12,248 bases of DNA, from positions 1 to 12,248 of the forward strand of contig CAYJME010000085.1 of the NCBI GenBank assembly GCA_964370795.1. Reading direction: 5' to 3'. Both the position numbers and the translations under genes were made by a program. This DNA comes from JAHFOW01 sp964370795 (GTDB lineage Bacteria > Planctomycetota > Brocadiia > Brocadiales > Brocadiaceae). Positions 8,227 to 12,248 of this stretch are shown here, in pieces. Numbering within the stretch: the stretch's first letter is position 1; the number at the start of each line of letters is the position of its first letter. The notes below the pieces were generated by a model. That model had not been told where the DNA came from and made no database searches. It saw only the letters and a program-made list of their open reading frames with translations.

Positions 8227-8345
8227 TTATAAGACGACACCGCCGTACTTCGGAAGATAATTCCGCGCCTGTCTCAAAGCATTTTCCTTTTTAGATAAAA
8301 AATAATACATAAATCTGTATTTGCAGACAATAAACTTCCCAGGAT
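8227..8345 (-). pseudogene. Possible reverse-strand gene remnant between the hybrid kinase and the sigma-54 activator
   Basis: The gap holds a reverse-strand open frame ending at a TAA at 8229-8227. Its last 27 codons (from an ATG near 8310) read MYYFLSKKENALRQARN and then YLPKYGGVVL, which looks like the end of a small alpha/beta protein. The bases coding the end are GC-richer than the rest of the gap. No ribosome-binding site is seen, and any longer version overlaps the start of the activator gene. A short inverted repeat CGGAA-GATAA-TTCCG lies at 8251-8265. This is either a decayed 3' fragment or chance; I do not recognise the family. Confidence 0.2.
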
Positions 8346-8366
8346 ATGCACTACAAGAGGCAGAAT

Positions 8367-9734
8367 ATGAAGATATTAGTTGTAGACGATGAAAGTATTT
8401 ACAGAACGGTATTATACAACGCATTAGCGGAACGTGGTTTTGATGTTAAAATCGCGGTATCCGGTGAGGAAGCACTGGAAGAATTGGAAAACGAAGAATT
8501 CGATATAATCATAACGGATATGAAACTGAAGGGAGCGATTGATGGACTTGAACTACTGAAAAGGGCAAGGGAATTAAACAATTCCTCCGTGCTGATAATC
8601 ACTGCCTATGGAGAAATTAAAACCGCTGTGGAGGTGATGCAGTATGGTGCATTCAATTATATTACAAAGCCATTTGATATTGATTTAATCCTCCACAATA
8701 TTCATCTTATGATTGAACAGCGAAAGATTCTTGCAGAAAACAAGTACCTTCATAATGAGTTATCGAAGGCATACGGATTTAAAGAAATTGTTGGTAATTC
8801 CAAAAAAATGCAACAGGTAATGGATATGATTCAAAGAGTAACTTTTAGTGATATTACAGTATTGATTAATGGTGAGAGTGGCACAGGAAAGGAACTTCTT
8901 GCCAGGGCAATTCACTATACAGGAAAAAGGAAAGACAGGAAATTCATAGCAATCAATTGTGCTACGTTATCCGAGAGTTTGCTGGAAAGTACACTGTTTG
9001 GACATAAAAAAGGCGCATTTACGGGAGCTATCAATGACAAAAAAGGTTTTTTTGAAGAAGCGGATAGCGGTACACTCTTTATGGATGAAATCAGTGATAT
9101 TCCAAATTCAGTCCAGGCAAAGATACTGCGGACATTGCAAGAAGGAGAGATTGTCAGGGTTGGTGATACCGTTTTAAAGAAGGTAAACGTACGTATTATT
9201 GCGGCAACAAATCAGGATTTGTTTCAAAAAGTACGGGAAGGGAAATTTCGCGAAGATTTGTATTATCGTTTAAATGTGTTTAACATTAAACTACCACCAT
9301 TACGGGAAAGAAAAGAAGACATTCCTTTATTAGTAAAGCATTTTATCGATAAATATAACAGAAAAGAAGATAAACAAGTTAAAGGAATTTCTCCTCGTGT
9401 TGAACAAGAATTTTATCATTATAACTGGCCTGGCAATGTGCGTGAACTAGAAAACATTATCGAAAGAGCGGTAGTCCTGTGTAAGGGATCCGTGATTTCT
9501 GTGAGATGCCTGCCGGGAAGTCTTGTCCCGGAGAAGGAAGATGTGCCGGTAATCGAGATTCCCATCGGGTCTTCATTTAAAGAAGCTGAAAAAAAGATCC
9601 TTTTGAAAACACTTCAAAAAACGAAATGGAATAAAAAAGAAGCAGCCAAAATACTGGGAATATCATTGAGAAAAATTGAGTATAGAATAAAAGAATGGGG
9701 ACAAATAGAGATTCTTAATCCTGTTGAAAAATGA
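8367..9734 (+). CDS. NtrC-family sigma-54-dependent response regulator
   Basis: A 455-residue transcription activator of the NtrC/AtoC type: receiver, AAA+ ATPase, Fis-type helix-turn-helix. The receiver has D7/D8 (VVDDES), acceptor D51 (IITDMKLK), T79 and K101 (ITKPFD). The ATPase has Walker A GESGTGKE (169-176), an intact sigma-54 contact loop GAFTGA (216-221), Walker B GTLFMDEI (235-242) and WPGNVREL (354-361). The DNA-binding helices are at about 423-441 (KKEAAKILGISLRKIEYRI). Phosphorylation of D51 should allow oligomerisation and ATP-driven opening of sigma-54 promoters. ATG 8367 is preferred because AAGAGG sits 6 bases upstream; ATG 8346 would add seven residues ahead of a standard receiver start. 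It lies 146 bases downstream of the hybrid kinase on the same strand, so that kinase is the likely partner. The repeated palindromes just downstream are candidate binding sites. Confidence 0.95.
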   Translation: MKILVVDDESIYRTVLYNALAERGFDVKIAVSGEEALEELENEEFDIIITDMKLKGAIDGLELLKRARELNNSSVLIITAYGEIKTAVEVMQYGAFNYITKPFDIDLILHNIHLMIEQRKILAENKYLHNELSKAYGFKEIVGNSKKMQQVMDMIQRVTFSDITVLINGESGTGKELLARAIHYTGKRKDRKFIAINCATLSESLLESTLFGHKKGAFTGAINDKKGFFEEADSGTLFMDEISDIPNSVQAKILRTLQEGEIVRVGDTVLKKVNVRIIAATNQDLFQKVREGKFREDLYYRLNVFNIKLPPLRERKEDIPLLVKHFIDKYNRKEDKQVKGISPRVEQEFYHYNWPGNVRELENIIERAVVLCKGSVISVRCLPGSLVPEKEDVPVIEIPIGSSFKEAEKKILLKTLQKTKWNKKEAAKILGISLRKIEYRIKEWGQIEILNPVEK

Positions 9735-9782
9735 AACTCTCAACAATTCTTTTAATAAGTAAAGAAATATATTTCTCACCTC

Positions 9783-9795
9783 CGCAATATTTGCG
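9783..9795. promoter_or_regulatory. Palindromic site CGCAATATTTGCG, copy 1
   Basis: CGCAA and TTGCG arms lie around TAT. The same 13 bases recur exactly at 10045-10057. The flanks are also related: each copy is followed on the + side by TGAA and then an AATT...CCTTAT block (AATTATCCTTAT here), so this may be a diverged longer direct repeat. GC-containing palindromes stand out in this AT-rich gap. It is a candidate operator or enhancer site for the adjacent sigma-54 activator, but binding is inferred only from position and symmetry. Confidence 0.45.
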
Positions 9796-9872
9796 TGAAA
9801 CATTCGAATTCAATTATCCTTATTAATTTTTTATCCTTTCATAAATTACTTCTAATATATTTAAATATAAAT

Positions 9873-9891
9873 ACTTAAAGCATTTTTAAGT
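9873..9891. repeat. AT-rich inverted repeat (7-5-7)
   Basis: ACTTAAA pairs with TTTAAGT around GCATT. With only two G-C pairs in the stem it would be a weak hairpin. It is followed by TTAGCC rather than a clean T-run, so a terminator role for the activator gene is doubtful. Confidence 0.3.
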
Positions 9892-9993
9892 TTAGCCTTT
9901 CCCCTGGAATTATATACTAAAAATCCTCACTGATTTACCTGCATAGGTTTCTTCCCGCATATTAAAACAATATTATTCTTAAGATTCTATAAT

Positions 9994-10005
9994 GTAAATG
10001 TTTAC
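9994..10005. promoter_or_regulatory. Dyad GTAAATGTTTAC, possible operator
   Basis: GTAAA and TTTAC arms lie around TG. The shape resembles LacI- or CRP-type half-site pairs, but no such regulator is in view. A TATAAT lies immediately upstream (9988-9993) without a recognisable -35 hexamer. In AT-rich DNA this could be chance. Confidence 0.25.
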
Positions 10006-10044
10006 GTTGTATTTATCCAATTTTTCAAAAGTTTGGCCATTTTA

Positions 10045-10057
10045 CGCAATATTTGCG
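10045..10057. promoter_or_regulatory. Palindromic site CGCAATATTTGCG, copy 2
   Basis: Identical to 9783-9795 and 262 bases downstream of it. Its centre is about 130 bases upstream of the possible -24/-12 promoter, within the range where NtrC-type activators commonly bind. It is followed by CTGAAGGATAATTGCCTTAT, related to the flank of copy 1. Confidence 0.45.
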
Positions 10058-10178
10058 CTGAAGGATAATTGCCTTATCTATAATCTGCCCCATATATTTC
10101 TCATATTTTCAAATTATTTTAACCATAAAACACTTTATTATAGATACTTACCACTCATAAGATAATTATTCATGCTTA

Positions 10179-10195
10179 TTGGCATATTAATTGTT
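10179..10195 (+). promoter_or_regulatory. Candidate sigma-54 (-24/-12) promoter
   Basis: TTGGCATATTAATTGTT matches the TTGGCA -24 element, with exactly ten bases between its GG and the G of the -12 element. The -12 reads TTGT instead of TTGC. It would place transcription start near 10205, leaving a leader of about 65 bases before the ATG at 10271. The adjacent gene encodes a sigma-54 activator with an intact GAFTGA loop, which raises plausibility. The -12 mismatch keeps this tentative. Confidence 0.35.
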
Positions 10196-10255
10196 CACTA
10201 TTCGGATGTTCCTGGAAATATTTGTTCTCAAATAACACATTCTTTTAAAGTAGGT

Positions 10256-10262
10256 AAAGGAG
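10256..10262 (+). promoter_or_regulatory. Strong Shine-Dalgarno deciding the start at 10271
   Basis: AAAGGAG lies 8 bases before ATG 10271. This argues against the in-frame upstream ATG at 10172, which has no Shine-Dalgarno and would run through the possible promoter. Confidence 0.8.
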
Positions 10263-10270
10263 TTAAAATA

Positions 10271-10618
10271 ATGAATATAACTGATAAATTATACGAAAAA
10301 ATGAAAAACATTGATAAAAGAGAGGTGAATTTGAGCTGCCCTTCAGATGTATGGCGCTTGTGGATAAATGAGGAATCAGAGACATGGAAAGAGTTTGTTT
10401 GGTGGTATAAACGGCAATGTCTGGGTGAAATGGGAAAGGAAAATGATAAAGAAAAAAAAATATTACAAAATTTTTTCTCAGGATATCGGGACGAAGGCGA
10501 AATAGAAGCATTCGTAGATGATTGGGTTGCGGACAGTGAAAGGGAATCGTTTTTCTTTTTTTACGGGGACATAATGTACCAGGCAATAGACAGAAATTTA
10601 ACGTTTGGAAATGCATAA
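10271..10618 (+). CDS. Small acidic protein of unknown function
   Basis: A 115-residue soluble protein with no signal peptide or membrane segment; I do not recognise the family. It is acidic and aromatic-rich, with several tryptophans in the first half (DVWRLWINEE, WKEFVWWYKRQ). A strongly acidic stretch follows (EGEIEAFVDDWVADSERES), then FFFFYGDIMYQAIDRN. The pattern suggests a compact helical protein, possibly a partner or adaptor. The start is set by AAAGGAG 8 bases upstream. It is followed after 5 bases by a lone receiver gene, so the two are probably one operon and may act together. No catalytic or metal-binding motif is visible. It may be the first gene driven by the sigma-54-like promoter at 10179. 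Confidence 0.75.
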   Translation: MNITDKLYEKMKNIDKREVNLSCPSDVWRLWINEESETWKEFVWWYKRQCLGEMGKENDKEKKILQNFFSGYRDEGEIEAFVDDWVADSERESFFFFYGDIMYQAIDRNLTFGNA

Positions 10619-10623
10619 ATAAA

Positions 10624-10998
10624 ATGAAGACCATTCTCATCGTGGAAAATGATGCAAATCAACTCTTGCTTTATAAGCAAGAACTTCAGTTTGAAGGATA
10701 TAACGTTATTACCGCCAGGGACGGTATAAGTGCCGTAAAAAAGATGAATGACTATTTCCCGGACCTTGTTGTAATGGATACCATCTTACCCTACGCGGAC
10801 AAACTCGAATATGTAGGAAAAATATTAAGAAAATACCGGAAGATACCAATCATTATTAATACGAGTTTAACCAATTACGCGAATAAATTTTCGTCATGGT
10901 CAGCCGATGTATGTCTTACCAAGTCTTCAGATTTAACCTATTTGAAAGACAAAATAAAGGAATTGGTCCATGCTACGAAAATTTCTCCAAATTTCTAA
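10624..10998 (+). CDS. Single-domain response regulator, somewhat divergent
   Basis: A 124-residue lone receiver. The acidic pocket is E8/D10 (LIVEND), with phospho-acceptor D52 in LVVMDTILP, T80/S81 (IIINTS) and K100 (CLTKSSD), so the phosphorylation chemistry looks preserved. It diverges from the family norm after the acceptor: the usual MPxxDG turn reads LPYADK, and the KPF motif reads TKSSDL. That suggests a specialised partner. There is no output domain. It starts 5 bases after the small acidic protein gene and has only a weak ribosome-binding site, so coupling is likely. The phosphodonor is unknown; the two kinases upstream in this window are the nearest candidates. Confidence 0.88.
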   Translation: MKTILIVENDANQLLLYKQELQFEGYNVITARDGISAVKKMNDYFPDLVVMDTILPYADKLEYVGKILRKYRKIPIIINTSLTNYANKFSSWSADVCLTKSSDLTYLKDKIKELVHATKISPNF

Positions 10999-11021
10999 AC
11001 CTCAATTTCGGAAAGTTTGTG

Positions 11022-11306
11022 ATGAACATTAAGCAAAAACCCCCCAGGGATAAAATTAAAAATAAATCGGAAGAATACACTTTGTCTAGGTATAACCACG
11101 CACATAAGGGAGGGAGGACGTGTCTTATGTGCGGAAAAATATTTATTAGTCAGGGTCCGTACAACAGGAGATGTTCAAGGTGTCAACGAAAAATAAACTT
11201 GTCTTCTGACAGTTCTTCTTACATACCCAAAATGTATAGTTTTGCAGTATACAATTACAATAATGAGATGGACATAAATGGAGATTTTTTGCCCTGGGCT
11301 AGCTAA
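11022..11306 (+). CDS. Small zinc-ribbon protein
   Basis: A 94-residue basic protein with one zinc-ribbon core: C34, C37, C51 and C54 in CLMCGKIF...RRCSRC, spacing CX2CX13CX2C. This should hold one structural zinc. The 'CxxCGxxF...GPxNRRCxxC' pattern resembles a group of small bacterial zinc-ribbon proteins of unknown function. The start chosen is ATG 11022, six bases after GGAAAG; an in-frame GTG lies directly before it. The frame is open farther upstream (to 10896), but that part overlaps the receiver gene out of frame and is not believable. The tail is Ser/Tyr/Asn-rich and low in complexity. It may belong to the preceding two-gene unit and could act by binding nucleic acid or protein. Confidence 0.7.
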   Translation: MNIKQKPPRDKIKNKSEEYTLSRYNHAHKGGRTCLMCGKIFISQGPYNRRCSRCQRKINLSSDSSSYIPKMYSFAVYNYNNEMDINGDFLPWAS

Positions 11307-11434
11307 ATGACTCCTCTCAAATATATGTTCCAAATTAAATTTTTCCGAAAGTAAGTTGGATTAGTTTTTTTGAAAAATCTCAATAAAGTTTAAATTTTAC
11401 CGATCAGTTCTGGATTGGAGAGGAGCAATAGTGG

Positions 11435-11968
11435 ATGAAGAAGCGAAGAATATTTGTGTACGTGGTTTTATCGAGCTTGGTAGGGGTATCATGGTTGGTG
11501 CATAAGATGTATTCACCTGGCATACATACAAGTGAAGGGCAAATCATTACACCTGAGCAAAAAGAAGATAGACGCCGAAAGACTAACTTACCTACCGAAA
11601 TTTTTAACAGGGAAGTGGAAAATACAGTAGTTAATATGCTCGAAGGAATATTAGAGGGTAATTTTGATTATGTTGTAGAAAAGGCAAGTGATGTTTCAGG
11701 ACAGGGTGAGAAGATTCTCGATAATTATTTTTTACAAGGTCATTGGCATGCGTGGTTGAAAGCTTTAAATATAGAAGAAATGACAAAAGTAAAAGAAGTA
11801 TTTACAGGTTACATGAACAATATGGATGCGCAGATAAAAGAAATTCTCGGCGCTGCTCATACAAAAGACGAAGAAGCAACATTAAATGCAGTTACCAATA
11901 TGATAAAAACGACGTGTTTTGATTGTCATCGGAAGTACCGTAAATTATTGGTTACTTATAGAAAGTGA
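11435..11968 (+). CDS. Membrane-anchored cytochrome c'-like monoheme protein
   Basis: A 177-residue exported c-type cytochrome. Residues 1-22 are a basic start (MKKRRIF) followed by a hydrophobic segment with no clear AxA cleavage site, so it is probably a membrane anchor. A charged linker (about 35-60) is followed by mostly helical sequence. One heme site lies near the C-terminus: C161, C164, H165 (TTCFDCHRKYRKL). A single C-terminal CXXCH at the end of a four-helix domain is the hallmark of class II cytochromes (cytochrome c'/c-556). Such proteins bind small ligands such as NO or carry electrons. Residues CHRKYR match the usual CHxxYR at the last helix. AGGAG at 11421-11425 lies 9 bases before the ATG. 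The 128-base gap upstream shows no clear promoter. The role (NO handling, electron carrier or heme sensor) is not determined. Confidence 0.85.
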   Translation: MKKRRIFVYVVLSSLVGVSWLVHKMYSPGIHTSEGQIITPEQKEDRRRKTNLPTEIFNREVENTVVNMLEGILEGNFDYVVEKASDVSGQGEKILDNYFLQGHWHAWLKALNIEEMTKVKEVFTGYMNNMDAQIKEILGAAHTKDEEATLNAVTNMIKTTCFDCHRKYRKLLVTYRK

Positions 11969-12147
11969 AAGTGTGAACGTAATTCGAAGCTTAGGAATAC
12001 GATGAGAAAAAATACAAACTCCTGAATCCCCCTGGTTTTCTAATCACGCAGGTACCCGACTACACACAGAGGGAAATACTCATTCCTCTCCTCTGTCATT
12101 CCATCGATTGCAAACCTTGCGATTATACAATTTGAAAAATATGTACA
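11969..12147. other. Intergenic stretch with no supported gene
   Basis: Between the cytochrome stop and the cysC-like frame I see no confident gene, promoter or terminator. A reverse-strand frame over 12222-12040 and a + frame from 12044 are open but show no recognisable protein pattern or ribosome-binding site. Confidence 0.5.
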
Positions 12148-12248
12148 GTGCAAAAAGCTATCGATATCAAATGGCATCATGGCAAGATCGCAAAAGATGA
12201 CAGGACAAAATTGATGAAACAAAAAGGGGTAACTATATAGTATTACTG
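12148..12248 (+). pseudogene. cysC: Broken adenylylsulfate (APS) kinase start, cysC-like
   Basis: From GTG 12148 the frame reads MQKAIDIKWHHGKIAKDDR and then ends KQKGVTI at 12237. This is the recognisable N-terminus of APS kinase, which phosphorylates adenylylsulfate to PAPS. In intact family members the next residues are W-F-T-G-L-S-G-S-G-K-S, the P-loop. Here the Trp codon position is TAG (12238-12240), and the following TATTACTG fits F-T-G only if one base is skipped. So a nonsense change and probably a frameshift fall right before the ATP-binding loop. No Shine-Dalgarno precedes the GTG, and the next upstream in-frame codon of note is a TGA at 12133-12135. The window ends 8 bases after the stop, so a nearby insertion or rearrangement is an alternative to point decay. 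Confidence 0.55.

Larger units (their letters stand above)
9735..10270. other. 536-base AT-rich non-coding region, probably regulatory
   Basis: No believable gene is found on either strand; frames are short and rich in AT-type stop codons. The region holds two identical 13-base palindromes, a 7-5-7 AT hairpin, a GTAAATGTTTAC dyad, a sigma-54-like promoter and the Shine-Dalgarno of the next gene, each listed separately. No clear intrinsic terminator follows the activator gene. The length and density of symmetric sites suggest a control region rather than decayed coding sequence. Confidence 0.6.

Noticed and set aside
10033..10049. Second -24/-12 candidate, TTGGCCATTTTACGCAA
   Set aside because: Only nine bases separate GG and GC, and sigma-54 promoters tolerate that spacing change poorly. 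The GC also belongs to the palindrome.
10172..10270. Upstream ATG extending the small acidic protein by 33 residues
   Set aside because: It has no Shine-Dalgarno and an AT-rich leader-like sequence, whereas ATG 10271 has AAAGGAG at ideal spacing.
10896..11021. Upstream extension of the zinc-ribbon gene
   Set aside because: It overlaps the receiver gene in another frame for about 100 bases, and its translation looks like a frame shadow of that gene.
12040..12222. Reverse-strand frame of 60 codons near the right end
   Set aside because: It runs opposite to the recognisable APS kinase start, with no ribosome-binding site and no recognisable family.
1..12248. tRNA, rRNA, CRISPR array or transposase
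   Set aside because: I found no tRNA-like cloverleaf, no regularly spaced repeats and no transposase or integrase motifs in any frame I read; a covariance-model scan was not possible.

Overview
The window comes from a moderately AT-rich bacterial genome, and every confidently called gene is on the + strand. An anaerobic Gram-negative lineage is suggested by the short-form ThiC, a B12-dependent-type radical SAM enzyme, a MEDS-domain sensor kinase, a sigma-54 activator and a membrane-anchored c-type cytochrome. My best guess is an anammox-type planctomycete (Brocadiales), but no 16S or other marker gene is present. A deltaproteobacterium-like anaerobe is not excluded.

Layout. (1) 1-1069: the 3' part of thiC, cut by the window edge. 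(2) 1085-1280: a non-coding repeat with inverted ends and a perfect internal hairpin, ending about 20 bases before the next gene. (3) 1301-3243: a tightly linked pair, a B12-binding-type radical SAM enzyme and a succinate-dehydrogenase-type cytochrome b anchor with no flavoprotein or iron-sulfur subunit beside it. (4) 3289-9734: a large signalling block. It holds a MEDS-PAS-PAS-PAS histidine kinase, a lone receiver, a REC-PAS-HisKA-HATPase-REC hybrid kinase (these three overlap and are probably translationally coupled), then an NtrC-type sigma-54 activator. (5) 9735-10270: a 536-base AT-rich non-coding region with two copies of CGCAATATTTGCG and a possible -24/-12 promoter. (6) 10271-11306: three small genes, namely an unknown acidic protein, a lone receiver and a zinc-ribbon protein. 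(7) 11435-11968: a membrane-anchored cytochrome c'-like monoheme protein. (8) 12148-12248: the start of an APS-kinase (cysC) reading frame that hits a stop codon exactly where the invariant Trp before the P-loop should be, so it is probably broken.

How the parts may work together (inference): the first kinase probably signals through the coupled lone receiver. The hybrid kinase has its own input and output receivers and is the nearest candidate donor for the sigma-54 activator. The activator could act on the region just downstream, where paired palindromes lie about 130 and 390 bases upstream of a sigma-54-like promoter leading into the small-gene cluster. This gives a testable picture of a multi-step phosphorelay controlling its own neighbourhood.
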